Of a DNA stretch of 64,000 bases, positions 18,990-27,554 are shown one piece after another. The stretch covers positions 343,542 to 407,541 of the forward strand of contig NZ_CADIJR010000001.1 of NCBI RefSeq assembly GCF_902859645.1, read 5' to 3'. The notes under the pieces were generated by a model. It had not been told where the DNA came from, did not search any database, and was given only the letters and a program-made list of their open reading frames with translations. The position numbers and the translations under genes were made by a program. Source of the DNA: Achromobacter insuavis. Its GTDB lineage: Bacteria; Pseudomonadota; Gammaproteobacteria; Burkholderiales; Burkholderiaceae_B. The stretch's first letter is position 1; each line of letters opens with the position of its first letter.

Positions 18990-20165
18990 TTACCTTTTTT
19001 CGTGATTTCCCGCGGTCGCCGCGGGCGCGCTCGGCGCGGCCCGCTCGACCGGTTTGATTTTCTGGCCCGGGGCCAGCTGCGCGGCGTTTTCCACCACCAC
19101 GCGTTCGCCGCCCGTCAGCCCCTCGGTGACGACCCAGTTCGGGCCCAGCAGCCGATGCGCCGCCACCGGCACGCTGCGCAGCTCGCCGTCATCGCCGGCC
19201 ACCAGCAGGTGCGCGCCGTCGGCGTTGCGCAGCAGGGCGTTGCGCGGCACCAGGTAGGTGTCGCGGTTGACCGCTTGCTCCAGCCGCACCCGCACGTACA
19301 TGCCCGGCAGCAGTTCGCGTCCCGGGTTGTCGAACAGCGCGCGCATGGTCACGTTGTCGGTGCCGGGATCGACCGCCAGGTCGGCGAACGACAGCGTGCC
19401 GCCCTGGCCGTACTCGGAACCGTCCGGCAGCAGCAGGCGCACCCGCATCTTGTCGGGCGCGACGCCTTGCAGGGCGCCGGCGCGGATCTGCTTCTGCAGC
19501 TGCATGACTTCGGCCGCGGGCTGCGAGAAGTTGACGTAGATCGGGTCGAGCTGCTGCACCACCGTCAGCGGCGTGGCCTGGCCTTCGCCCACCAGCGCGC
19601 CCTCGGTGACCAGCGCGCGGCGCGCGCGGCCGTCGATCGGCGAGGTGACGCGGGCGTATTCCAGCCGCAGCCTGGCGCTTTGCAGGTTGGCCTTGGCCAG
19701 CGCCACTTCGGCGCGGGCCTGACGCTCCTCGGCCACGCTTTCGGCATGGTCGCGTTCGCTGATGGCGCGGTCCGACACCAGATCGGCATAGCGGCGCAGC
19801 TTGTCGGCGGCGGCCGACAGGTTGGCCTGGGCGCGCGCCAGCGAGGCGGCCTCGGAATCGTAGGCGGCCTGCAGCGGCGCCGGGTCGATCTGGAACAGCG
19901 GCGTGCCGCGCGTCACTTCCTGGCCTTCCTCATACAGGCGGCGGGTCACGATGCCGGCCACGCGGGCGCGGACCTCGGCTTCGCGATAGGGCTCCAGCCG
20001 GCCGGGCAGTTCGCTGGCGACGGCGGTGGGCGTGGCCTTGGCCACGATGACACCGACTTCGGCGGGGGCCTTGGCGGCTTCGGGGGTTTCCTGCTTCGAG
20101 CATGCGGAAACGAGAACCAGTACGGATGCGAATGCGAGCGTTCTGAGGGGAACTCGGTGCGTCAT
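18990..20165 (-). CDS. RND efflux periplasmic adaptor (MFP), AcrA-like lipoprotein (pump C)
   Basis: A 391-residue AcrA/MexA-like adaptor. The signal peptide ends in LVSAC with Cys22. The AcrA-type motifs are clear: ELPGRLEPYREAEVRARVAGIVTRRLYEEGQEVTRGTPLFQIDP (first lipoyl half), an alpha-hairpin with SDRAISERDHAESVAEERQARAEVALAKANLQSARLRLEYARVTSPIDGR, and the barrel with DPIYVNFSQPAAEVM. It is the promoter-proximal gene of pump C. No good Shine-Dalgarno is visible; the bases before the ATG are A/T only. The divergent TetR gene is 244 bases away with a 24-base inverted repeat between. Confidence 0.93.
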   Translation of the reverse strand: MTHRVPLRTLAFASVLVLVSACSKQETPEAAKAPAEVGVIVAKATPTAVASELPGRLEPYREAEVRARVAGIVTRRLYEEGQEVTRGTPLFQIDPAPLQAAYDSEAASLARAQANLSAAADKLRRYADLVSDRAISERDHAESVAEERQARAEVALAKANLQSARLRLEYARVTSPIDGRARRALVTEGALVGEGQATPLTVVQQLDPIYVNFSQPAAEVMQLQKQIRAGALQGVAPDKMRVRLLLPDGSEYGQGGTLSFADLAVDPGTDNVTMRALFDNPGRELLPGMYVRVRLEQAVNRDTYLVPRNALLRNADGAHLLVAGDDGELRSVPVAAHRLLGPNWVVTEGLTGGERVVVENAAQLAPGQKIKPVERAAPSAPAATAGNHEKR

Positions 20166-20264
20166 TTTTTTAAAAATTATTGTGAGGCGCCCGTTGCGGG
20201 CGAGAGAGGGAAAGTCGCGGGTTTTCCCTGTGGGGTCGGCAGTCTATCATTTAATCCGTCATGC

Positions 20265-20309
20265 TTGATTAATTGTTTTGTTCGAAAGTATGCTGGCGTC
20301 TGCATACTT
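20265..20309 (+). promoter_or_regulatory. TetR promoter overlapped by a 24-base inverted-repeat operator (pump C)
   Basis: A perfect inverted repeat AAGTATGC-N8-GCATACTT occupies 20286-20309. On the plus strand, TTGATT (20265-20270) and TATGCT (20289-20294) are 18 bases apart, so the -10 box of the TetR gene lies inside the left arm. The size and spacing match operators of TtgR/AcrR-type repressors. Autorepression together with repression of pump C is inferred. Confidence 0.6.
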
Positions 20310-20409
20310 CTTTACAGTGCGCAGCCGGCGGCCCCCGCAAGACGGGCCGCCGTTTTCATATCGCCTGTTCCCGTTCCCTCAACCCCTGTTTCCCCAAGGA
20401 GATCCCTGT

Positions 20410-21048
20410 ATGGCCCGCAAGACGAAAGAAGAATCCCAACGCACCCGCGACCGCATCCTGGACGCCGCCGAGCACGTGTTCCTGTCCAGGGGCGTGGCCA
20501 GCACCACCATGAGCGATATCGCCGATTTCGCGGGCGTGTCCCGGGGCGCCGTCTACGGCCACTACAAGAACAAGATCGACGTCTGCATCGCCATGTGCGA
20601 CCGGGCCCTGGGGGAAGCGGTGTCGCTGACCCGCGTGTCGACCGATGGCGAGGCGCTGGAAGCGCTCTATGCCTCGATGCGCCAGTACGTGCAGATCTAC
20701 GCAGAGGAAGGCTCGGTGCAGCGCGTGCTGGAAATCCTCTACCTGAAATGCGAGCGCAGCGACGAGAACGCGCCGCTGCTGCGCCGCCGCGACCTGTGGG
20801 AGCGCCACGCCCTGCGTACTTCGGAAAAACTGCTGCGCGCCGCCGTCAGCCGCGAGGACCTGCCGCCCGCGCTCGACGTGCGCCTGTCCAATGTCTACCT
20901 GCACTCCCTGGTCGAGGGCGTGTTCGGCACGATCTGCTGGTCCGATCGCCTCAAGGGCGATATCTGGCCGCGCGTCGAGCGCATGCTCCGCGCCGCCATC
21001 GACACGCTGCGCCTGTCGCCGCAACTGCGCTTGCCGCAGGCCGCCTGA
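20410..21048 (+). CDS. TetR/AcrR-family repressor, probable regulator of pump C
   Basis: A 212-residue repressor of the AcrR/TtgR/MexZ type. The ATG at 20410 follows AAGGAG at good spacing. The helix-turn-helix is RILDAAEHVFLSRGVASTTMSDIADFAGVSRGAVYGHYKNKIDV, with the SRGAVYGHYKNK recognition helix characteristic of efflux repressors in this group. The C-terminal part (residues about 80-205) is the TetR_C_2/AcrR-like effector domain, with VYLHSLVEGVFGTICWSDR near its end. It is divergent from pump C and probably represses both that operon and itself through the repeat at 20286-20309. Confidence 0.92.
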   Translation: MARKTKEESQRTRDRILDAAEHVFLSRGVASTTMSDIADFAGVSRGAVYGHYKNKIDVCIAMCDRALGEAVSLTRVSTDGEALEALYASMRQYVQIYAEEGSVQRVLEILYLKCERSDENAPLLRRRDLWERHALRTSEKLLRAAVSREDLPPALDVRLSNVYLHSLVEGVFGTICWSDRLKGDIWPRVERMLRAAIDTLRLSPQLRLPQAA

Positions 21049-21120
21049 CCCCGTCGACGCGGACGCCGCCGCCATGGCCGTCCGCGTGGCCATGCCGCGC
21101 CGGGGGGATCCGCGCGCCCC

Positions 21121-21126
21121 TACAAT
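21121..21126 (+). promoter_or_regulatory. -10 box close to the LysR start (leaderless transcript likely)
   Basis: TACAAT lies 6 bases upstream of the LysR ATG (21133), so transcription would begin at or next to the start codon. No Shine-Dalgarno is present and no clear -35 is seen. Confidence 0.4.
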
Positions 21127-21132
21127 CCGGGC

Positions 21133-22029
21133 ATGACCCTCAAGCAACTCGAAGCCTTCTATTGGGCCGCCACCTGCGCCAGTTTCGCCGTGGCGGCCGA
21201 GCGGCTGCACCTGTCGGTGTCGTCGCTGTCCAAGCGCATCGCCGAACTCGAGGACGCGCTGGGCCAGCCGCTGTTCGACCGCAGCGGCCACAAGGCGGTC
21301 CTGACCGACGCTGGCCAGCGGCTGCTGCCGCAGGCGCGCGAGCTGCTGGCCGCCGCCGACCGGATCCGCGCCTCGCTGGCCGAGACGCCGGGCCTGCGCG
21401 GCCGCTGCCGTTTCGGCGTGGGCGAGCTGACCGCGCTGACCTGGCTGCCGCGCCTGATCGGCGTGGTGCGCGCCGCCTATCCCGACCTGGTGCTGGAGCC
21501 CTATGTGGATATCGGCCAGGTGCTGGAGCAGCGCGTGGCCGACGGCGAACTGGACTTCGCCGTCATCGCCGGGCGCTCCTCGCGCCCCAACATCGCTTCC
21601 ACGCCGATCGGCGAAGCCGCGTTCGCCTGGGCCGCGGCGCCGGCCGCGCTGGCGGGCGCGACCCGCATGGCGCCCGGCCTGCTGGCGCGGCTGCCGCTGG
21701 TGACCCTGCCGGCGGGCGCGGGCACCACCCGCATCGTCGACGACTGGCTGGCCGGACGCGACGTGGCCGGCGAACGGCTCTGCTGCAACAACTGGGGCGC
21801 CATCGCCGGCCTGCTGATCGAGGGCACCGGCGTGGGGCTGCTGCCCAGCCACTGGGCGCGGGCGTTGCAGGACGAGGGCAGCCTGCGGGTGCTGGCGTGC
21901 GACCCGGCGCCGGCGGCCTTGCCGTATTCCTTCCAGTACCGCCGCGACGACACCCGGCCGCTGGTCGGCAAGCTGCGCGAAGCCGTGCTGGCGGCGGTCG
22001 ACTTCTCGGCGCCTTGCCGCCTGCCTTGA
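21133..22029 (+). CDS. LysR-family transcriptional regulator
   Basis: A 298-residue LysR regulator. The N-terminal winged helix is complete (MTLKQLEAFYWAATCASFAVAAERLHLSVSSLSKRIAELEDALGQPLFDRSG), followed by a linker helix and a periplasmic-binding-like effector domain (FGVGELTALTWLPRLIGVVRAAYPDLVLEPYV). Two adjacent cysteines (CCNNWG) lie in the effector domain. The effector is unknown. The next genes downstream on the same strand encode a peptide-type binding protein and a gamma-glutamyltransferase-family enzyme, which makes them the most likely targets. Confidence 0.9.
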   Translation: MTLKQLEAFYWAATCASFAVAAERLHLSVSSLSKRIAELEDALGQPLFDRSGHKAVLTDAGQRLLPQARELLAAADRIRASLAETPGLRGRCRFGVGELTALTWLPRLIGVVRAAYPDLVLEPYVDIGQVLEQRVADGELDFAVIAGRSSRPNIASTPIGEAAFAWAAAPAALAGATRMAPGLLARLPLVTLPAGAGTTRIVDDWLAGRDVAGERLCCNNWGAIAGLLIEGTGVGLLPSHWARALQDEGSLRVLACDPAPAALPYSFQYRRDDTRPLVGKLREAVLAAVDFSAPCRLP

Positions 22030-22100
22030 GACCGCGCGTCGGGCCCGCCGCGCAACGGCGCGCGGGCGACCTGTCCGCAAGGCGGTCGCCGCGGGGGCGT

Positions 22101-22132
22101 TTGGGTCGCTGACAGCCGCCGCTCTATACAAT
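22101..22132 (+). promoter_or_regulatory. Candidate promoter for the substrate-binding protein gene
   Basis: TTGGGT (22101-22106) and TATACA (22125-22130) are 18 bases apart. This leaves an untranslated leader of about 150 bases, which is GC-rich and without an obvious riboswitch. Confidence 0.35.
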
Positions 22133-22287
22133 CGTGCCGCGCCTGGCGCAGAATCCAAACAAGAACGTGCGCAACGGGGGGATGGGCCCGGCGATGCAGC
22201 ACGGCTCGGGGTCTGTTCCCTCACTGCCAGGCGGCGCGCCGCCCGGCGCGCGGGGAAGCAGGCCGCCTGAATCGACGGAGATCATTC

Positions 22288-23790
22288 ATGCGTAAACTTT
22301 GCCTCGCCATGGCCATGGCGGGAATGCTGGCCAGCGGGCTGGCCCACGCCCAATCGACCCTGCGGGTCGGCCTGCAGGACGACCCGGACGTGCTCGATCC
22401 GACCCGCGCCCGCACCTTCGTCGGCCGCATCGTGTTCGCTTCGCTGTGCGACAAGCTGGTCGACATCACGCCGGACCTGAAGTTCGTGCCGCAGCTGGCC
22501 CAGTCCTGGAGCACCAGCCCGGACAACAAGACGCTGACCTTCAAGCTGCGCACCGACGCCGTGTTCCATGACGGCACGCCGATCGACGCCGCCGCGGTCA
22601 AGGCCAACCTGGATCGCGCCCGCACGCTGCCCGACAGCAACCGCAAGAGCGAACTGGCCACCGTGGCCAGCGTCGACGCGCCCGACGCCAGCACCGTGGT
22701 GCTGCACCTGTCCGAGCCCGACGCCTCGCTGCTGTCGCAGCTGTCCGACCGCGCCGGCATGATGATCTCGCCCGCCTCGTTCGACAAGGATCCCGGCGGC
22801 AAGCCGGTGTGCTCCGGCCCGTACCAGTTCAAGGAACGGGTGCAGAACGACCGCATCGTGCTTGAGAAATTTCCCAAGTATTGGGACGCCGCCAACTATC
22901 ACTTCGACCGTGTCGTCTTCACGCCGATCCCCGACAACACCGTGCGCCTGAACAACCTGCGCGCCGGCGACCTCGACATCATCGAGCGCGTGGCGCCCAG
23001 CGACGCCAAGGCGGTCAAGGACGACGCCAACCTGCGCCTGGCCCCGGTCACCGGCCTGGGCTTCCAGTCGATCTCGGTCAACCTGGGCAACGGCGCGCGC
23101 GCCAACAATCCGCTGGCCAAGGACAAGCGCGTGCGCCAGGCGCTCGACCTCGCCATCGACCGCGACGTGCTCAACCAGGTCATCGGCGAAGGCCAGTACC
23201 AGCCGGCCTACCAGCCGTTCCCGCCGGCCAGCTTCGCCTACAACAAGTCGTTCGAGCACGCCGGCCGCGATCCCAAGAAGGCCCAGGCCCTGCTCAAGGA
23301 AGCGGGCTTCGACCGCGTCAAGTTCGAGATCACCTTCGGCAACAACACCACCATGCAGCAGGTCTTCGAACTGGTGCAGGCCATGGGCGCCGAGGCCGGT
23401 TTCGACATCACCCTGCGTCCCGTCGAGTTCGCCTCGCTGCAATCGTCGCTGGCGCGTGGTGACTTCGAAGTCGGCCAGAGCGGCTGGTCGGGCCGGGTCG
23501 ATCCCAGCGGCAACATCCACCAGTACCTCAGCTGCAAGGGCAACCTGAACGACGGCAAGTTCTGCGACCCCGAGGCCGACAAGCTGCTCAACGACGCCCG
23601 CGCCGAGCCGGACACCGCCAAGCGCCGCGCCATGTACGACAAGGTGCTGTCGGTGATGCAGGACCAGCGTCCCATCGTCTACCTGTTCTACCTGCCGTGG
23701 ACCTTCGGCACGCAGAAGAAGCTGGAAGGCTTCGTGCCGTATCCCGATGGCCTGATCCGCCTGAAGGGCGTCAGCCTCGCCAGGAAGTAG
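22288..23790 (+). CDS. Periplasmic substrate-binding protein, SBP family 5 (peptide/opine/nickel type)
   Basis: A 500-residue exported ABC-type binding protein with a Sec signal peptide (MRKLCLAMAMAGMLASGLAHA|QS). The family-5 signature is present: DITPDLKFVPQLAQSWSTSPDNKTLTFKLRTDAVFHDGTPIDAAAVKANLDRA. Later motifs such as KDKRVRQALDLAIDRD and a C-terminal RRAMYDKVLSVMQDQRPIVYLFY are typical of DppA/GsiB-like proteins. No permease or ATPase gene is adjacent, so it must share a transporter encoded elsewhere or act alone. Its neighbour encodes a gamma-glutamyltransferase-family enzyme, which hints at glutathione or gamma-glutamyl peptides as ligand; that is inference. GGAG precedes the ATG. Confidence 0.92.
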   Translation: MRKLCLAMAMAGMLASGLAHAQSTLRVGLQDDPDVLDPTRARTFVGRIVFASLCDKLVDITPDLKFVPQLAQSWSTSPDNKTLTFKLRTDAVFHDGTPIDAAAVKANLDRARTLPDSNRKSELATVASVDAPDASTVVLHLSEPDASLLSQLSDRAGMMISPASFDKDPGGKPVCSGPYQFKERVQNDRIVLEKFPKYWDAANYHFDRVVFTPIPDNTVRLNNLRAGDLDIIERVAPSDAKAVKDDANLRLAPVTGLGFQSISVNLGNGARANNPLAKDKRVRQALDLAIDRDVLNQVIGEGQYQPAYQPFPPASFAYNKSFEHAGRDPKKAQALLKEAGFDRVKFEITFGNNTTMQQVFELVQAMGAEAGFDITLRPVEFASLQSSLARGDFEVGQSGWSGRVDPSGNIHQYLSCKGNLNDGKFCDPEADKLLNDARAEPDTAKRRAMYDKVLSVMQDQRPIVYLFYLPWTFGTQKKLEGFVPYPDGLIRLKGVSLARK

Positions 23791-23805
23791 GCATCAAGCC
23801 AGACG

Positions 23806-23832
23806 CGGGACCCGGTTGCGGGTCCCGTTTTT
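23806..23832 (+). terminator. Rho-independent terminator after the binding-protein gene
   Basis: A perfect 9-bp stem CGGGACCCG/CGGGTCCCG with a GTTG loop is followed by five T residues. It separates the binding-protein gene from the next gene. Confidence 0.9.
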
Positions 23833-23882
23833 ACTTATCTTGCGGCCACCGGCCTGCGCGCCGTCCGCAACAGGATCGCACC

Positions 23883-25682
23883 ATGTTTACGACTCGCCCG
23901 GAAATCCTCGGCACCTTCGGTGTCGTGACCTCCACCCATTGGCTGGCCAGCTCGGCCGGCATGTCGCTGCTGGAGCGCGGCGGCAACGCATTCGACGCCT
24001 GTGTCGCCTCGGCCTTCGTGCTGCAGGTGGTCGAGCCCCACCTGGTCGGCCCGGCCGGCGAAGTGCCGGCGGTGTTCTACTCGGCCCGCACCGGCCGCGT
24101 CGAAGTGCTGTGTGGCCAGGGCACCACCCCGGCGGCCGCCACGCTCGAGCGCTACCGCGCCGAAGGCCTCAAGCTGATTCCCGGCAACGGCCTGCTGGCC
24201 ACCGTCATTCCCGGCGCCTTCGACGCCTGGATGCAATTGCTGCGCGACCACGGCACGATGCGCGTGCGCGACGTGCTGGAACCCGCCATCTACTACGCCG
24301 AGCACGGCCACGCGCTGATGCCGCGCATCTCCAACACCATCGCCGGCCTGAAGGACTTCTTCCAGGCCCACTGGCCCACCACCGCGCAGGTCTACCTGCC
24401 TGGCGGCAACGTGCCCGAGGCCCGCAAGCTGTTCCGCAACCCGGCGCTGGCCGCCACCTGGACCCGCGTGCTGCAGGCCGCCGAACAGGCCGGCGGCGAC
24501 CGCGAGCGCCAGATCGAGGCGGCCCGCGACGCCTTCTACCGCGGCTTCGTCGCCGAGGCGATCGACAAGTTCGCGCGCGGCAACGAGGTCATGGACGAAA
24601 GCGGCGAACGCCATCGCGGCGTGATCACCGCCGACGACCTGGCCGGCTGGTCCGCCAGCTACGACCAGCCCGCCACCTATGACTACCACGGCTATACCGT
24701 GGCCAAGGCGGGCGCCTGGAGCCAGGGGCCGGTGTTCCTGCAGACCCTGGCGCTGCTCAAGGACATGGACCTGGCCGGCGTCGGCCCGACCAGCGCCGAG
24801 TTCGTGCACCGCGTCACCGAGGCCATGAAGCTGGCCTTCGCCGACCGCGAGGCCTACTACGGCGATCCCGCCTTCGTCGACGTGCCGCTGGCCCAGCTGC
24901 TGTCCGACGAGTACAACGACGCGCGCCGCGCCCTCATCGGCGAACAGGCCTCGCAGGACCTGCGGCCCGGCCAGATCCCCGGTTTCGAGGCGCAGGTGGC
25001 GCGGGTGATGGACACGCTGCAGCGCCTGTCCAAGGTCTCGGCCCCCGGCAGCGCGACCAACGAGCCGACGATGGCCGACATGCGCGCCTCGGTCAAGCGC
25101 GGCGACACCACCCACGTCGACGTCATCGACCGCTGGGGCAACATGATCTCGGCCACGCCGTCGGGCGGCTGGTTCCAGTCCTCGCCGGTGATCCCGGAAC
25201 TGGGTTTCGGCCTGAACACCCGCGCCCAGATGTTCTGGCTGGAAGAGGGCCTGCCGGGCACGCTGGCGCCGGGCAAGCGTCCGCGCACCACGCTGACGCC
25301 ATCGCTGGCGCTGCGCGAGGGCCGGCCCTACCTGGCGTTCGGCACGCCGGGCGGCGACCAGCAGGAGCAATGGCAGCTGCTGTTCTTCCTGCGTCACGCG
25401 CACCATGGCCTGAACCTGCAGGAAGCCATCGACCTGCCGATGTCGCACACCATGCACTTCCCCTCGTCGTTCTACCCGCGCGACCGCAAGCCGGGCCATC
25501 TGGCGGTGGAGAGCGGCTTCGGCGCCGAGACCATCGCCGCCCTGCGCGCCCGCGGCCACCAGATCGAGGAGGTGCCGCAATGGTCGGTCGGCCGCCTGAC
25601 CGCGGCCTCGCGCGACGCCGACGGCCTGCTGCACGCGGCCGCCACGCCGCGCCTGATGCAGGCTTACGCGGTCGGCCGGTGA
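23883..25682 (+). CDS. Gamma-glutamyltransferase-family Ntn-hydrolase, cytoplasmic
   Basis: A 599-residue member of the gamma-glutamyltranspeptidase family (T03), enzymes that self-cleave before a threonine nucleophile. The nucleophile region reads RGDTTHVDVIDRWGNMISATPSGGWFQSSPVIPELGFGLNTR, with Thr409 as the predicted new N-terminus. The N-terminal half has the family pattern MSLLERGGNAFDACVASAFVLQVVEPH. No signal peptide is visible, so unlike classical periplasmic GGT it should be cytoplasmic. The SATPSGGW version of the active-site region differs from the classical one and is found in GGT-like amidases of uncertain substrate. It follows the binding-protein gene but a terminator lies between them. 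Confidence 0.88.
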   Translation: MFTTRPEILGTFGVVTSTHWLASSAGMSLLERGGNAFDACVASAFVLQVVEPHLVGPAGEVPAVFYSARTGRVEVLCGQGTTPAAATLERYRAEGLKLIPGNGLLATVIPGAFDAWMQLLRDHGTMRVRDVLEPAIYYAEHGHALMPRISNTIAGLKDFFQAHWPTTAQVYLPGGNVPEARKLFRNPALAATWTRVLQAAEQAGGDRERQIEAARDAFYRGFVAEAIDKFARGNEVMDESGERHRGVITADDLAGWSASYDQPATYDYHGYTVAKAGAWSQGPVFLQTLALLKDMDLAGVGPTSAEFVHRVTEAMKLAFADREAYYGDPAFVDVPLAQLLSDEYNDARRALIGEQASQDLRPGQIPGFEAQVARVMDTLQRLSKVSAPGSATNEPTMADMRASVKRGDTTHVDVIDRWGNMISATPSGGWFQSSPVIPELGFGLNTRAQMFWLEEGLPGTLAPGKRPRTTLTPSLALREGRPYLAFGTPGGDQQEQWQLLFFLRHAHHGLNLQEAIDLPMSHTMHFPSSFYPRDRKPGHLAVESGFGAETIAALRARGHQIEEVPQWSVGRLTAASRDADGLLHAAATPRLMQAYAVGR

Positions 25683-25687
25683 GCCGC

Positions 25688-25720
25688 GTGCCGGCGCGCC
25701 CGCGAGGCGCGCGCCGGCAC
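25688..25720 (+). terminator. Strong GC hairpin after the GGT-family gene
   Basis: A perfect 12-bp stem (GTGCCGGCGCGC with its complement) with a 9-base loop. There is no T-tract, so it may be a Rho-dependent end, an mRNA stabiliser, or an insulator just ahead of the next promoter. Confidence 0.4.
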
Positions 25721-25722
25721 GG

Positions 25723-25752
25723 TTGCGACGATTTGCCGGCATGGGCTATCTT
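25723..25752 (+). promoter_or_regulatory. Promoter of the lipid kinase gene
   Basis: TTGCGA (25723-25728) and TATCTT (25747-25752) are 18 bases apart. The -10 ends 6 bases before the ATG at 25759, so the transcript would be leaderless or nearly so. Confidence 0.45.
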
Positions 25753-25758
25753 TTGCCC

Positions 25759-26733
25759 ATGACGCCTATCCAGCAGAGCCCGGCGACAGGGGCTCGTCCC
25801 CTGACGGGACACGAACCTCTCTTCATCGTCCTGAACACCGGCTCCGGGCGCGGCGACGCGCAAGCGCTGCAGGACATCATCCGCCGCGTGCTCGACGAAG
25901 CGGGCCGGCGCTACCAGTTGATGCCGGTCGACGACCCGTCGCGCCTGACCGCCACCGCCCGCGACGCCGTGGCGCAGGCGCGCCAGGCGGACGGCATCGT
26001 GGTCGCCGCGGGCGGCGACGGCACCCTCAACGCCGTCGCCAGCCAGGTGCTGGGGCAGGGCGTGCCCTTCGGCATCCTGCCGCAAGGCACCTTCAATTAC
26101 TTCGGCCGCCGCTACGGCATTTCGCAGGACACCGAAGCGGCGCTGCGCGGCCTGCTCGGCGGCGAGCTGCGGCCGGTGCAGGTCGGCCTGCTCAACGGCC
26201 GCCTGTTCCTGGTGAACGCCAGCCTCGGCCTGTATCCCCAGTTGCTGGAAGATCGCGAAGCCTACAAGCAGCGCTTCGGCCGCAGCCGCCTGGTGGCGTT
26301 GTGGTCCGGACTGGTGACCCTGCTGCGCGCGCCGCGCCAGCTCGGCCTGCGCCTGGAATACGAAGGCCGGGTGCGCGACCTGCGCGCGCCGACGCTGGTG
26401 GTGGGCAACAACCGCCTGCAGCTGGAACACATCGGCATCGACCCGACCGAACTGGACCGCAACCGCCTGGTGGCCATGGCGACCCGGCCGGTCGGCACGC
26501 TGGCGCTGTATGGCCTGTTGCTGCGCGGGCTGTTCAGCCGCCTGGGCGATGCCGAACACGTCGTCAATTTTGCTTTTGACCGCCTGGCGGTGTCCATCCG
26601 CGGACGCCGCCGGGTCAAGGTCGCCATGGATGGAGAGATTTCCTGGATGGATGCCCCGCTGGAATTCAAGGTGTCCGAAACGCCGCTGCCGTTGGTCGTG
26701 CCGGTCGATGCGCCGGACGGAGCGCGCCCATGA
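25759..26733 (+). CDS. Diacylglycerol/lipid kinase family protein
   Basis: A 324-residue protein of the DAGK-catalytic family (DgkB/YegS/BmrU-like). The nucleotide-binding site is clear: NTGSGRG near residues 26-32 and the GGDGT motif at 85-89, followed by NAVASQVLGQGVPFGILPQGTFNYFGR. These enzymes phosphorylate lipid hydroxyls with ATP or GTP. I chose the ATG at 25759 because the promoter -10 lies just upstream; an ATG at 25741 is also in frame. Its stop overlaps the next start by 4 bases (ATGA), so it is coupled with a metallophosphoesterase gene. The exact lipid is unknown. Confidence 0.87.
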   Translation: MTPIQQSPATGARPLTGHEPLFIVLNTGSGRGDAQALQDIIRRVLDEAGRRYQLMPVDDPSRLTATARDAVAQARQADGIVVAAGGDGTLNAVASQVLGQGVPFGILPQGTFNYFGRRYGISQDTEAALRGLLGGELRPVQVGLLNGRLFLVNASLGLYPQLLEDREAYKQRFGRSRLVALWSGLVTLLRAPRQLGLRLEYEGRVRDLRAPTLVVGNNRLQLEHIGIDPTELDRNRLVAMATRPVGTLALYGLLLRGLFSRLGDAEHVVNFAFDRLAVSIRGRRRVKVAMDGEISWMDAPLEFKVSETPLPLVVPVDAPDGARP

Positions 26734-27524
26734 CCCGCATCCTGCAATTCTCCGACACGCATTTCGGCACCGAGCGCAAGCCGGTGGTCGAGGCCGCCCT
26801 GGACCTGGCCCGCGCGCTGGCGCCGGACTTGGTGGTGATCAGCGGCGACATCACCCAGCGCGCCCGGCGCGGCCAGTTCGCCGCCGCCCGCAAGTTCATC
26901 GAGCGCTTGTCGCTGCCCGTGCTGGCGGTGCCGGGCAACCACGACATCCCCCTGTTCAATCTTTTCGCGCGCGCGCTCAATCCCTACGGCAACTACAAGC
27001 GCGCGCTCGGCGCCGTGCTGGAGCCGATCTACGAGACGCCGGGCCTGCTGGCCATCGGCGTCAACACCACGCGGCCCCGGCGGCGCAAGGACGGCGAGAT
27101 TTCCGACGCGCAGATCGCGCGGGTGGCGCAGCGCCTGCGCCAGGCCAGGCCGGGCCAGTTGCGCGTGGTGGTGGCGCACCATCCGGTGCGCGCCAAGGTG
27201 GAATCCGACCGCTTCAACCTGCTGATCGGCCGCGAACGGGCGCTGTCGGCCTGGGGCCAGGCCGGCGTCGACCTGATCCTGGGCGGCCACATCCACCTGC
27301 CCTATGTCCTGCCCGCCAGCGCCAATCCGGCGGTGGCGGCCGGCTGGGTGGTGCAGGCCGGCACCACGTGCTCGCGCCGGGTGCGCGGCAACATTCCCAA
27401 TTCGGTCAACGTGATCACCTGCGAAGCGGACGGCGATACGCGGGTCTGCCATGTCGAGCGGTGGGACTATGCCGCCGCCACCCACGCCTTCGCGCCGGTC
27501 GACAAGACCCTGGTCGCCGGCTAG
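26730..27524 (+). CDS. Calcineurin-like metallophosphoesterase
   Basis: A 264-residue metallophosphatase with the full set of metal-binding motifs: DTH (residues 9-11), GDIT, GNHD, AHHP and GGHIH. No signal peptide, so cytoplasmic. It resembles the 3',5'-cAMP phosphodiesterase CpdA / UDP-diacylglucosamine hydrolase LpxH superfamily, but its pairing with a lipid kinase suggests a phospholipid or phospho-alcohol substrate. It is translationally coupled to the kinase gene and followed after 30 bases by a PAP2 phosphatase gene. Confidence 0.88.
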   Translation: MTRILQFSDTHFGTERKPVVEAALDLARALAPDLVVISGDITQRARRGQFAAARKFIERLSLPVLAVPGNHDIPLFNLFARALNPYGNYKRALGAVLEPIYETPGLLAIGVNTTRPRRRKDGEISDAQIARVAQRLRQARPGQLRVVVAHHPVRAKVESDRFNLLIGRERALSAWGQAGVDLILGGHIHLPYVLPASANPAVAAGWVVQAGTTCSRRVRGNIPNSVNVITCEADGDTRVCHVERWDYAAATHAFAPVDKTLVAG

Positions 27525-27554
27525 CGGTGACGGGGCCATCATGAAGGGGGCGCG

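Noticed and set aside
15834-22112. Very long plus-strand open frame of 2092 codons opposite pump C
   Set aside because: It is an antisense shadow of high-GC genes; composition is His/Gln/Arg-rich and no domain is recognizable, while the minus strand encodes clear pump proteins.
22182-22295. 37-codon upstream frame overlapping the start of the binding-protein gene
   Set aside because: It has a GGGGGG too close to the ATG to act as a normal ribosome site and a low-complexity product; likely chance in GC-rich DNA.
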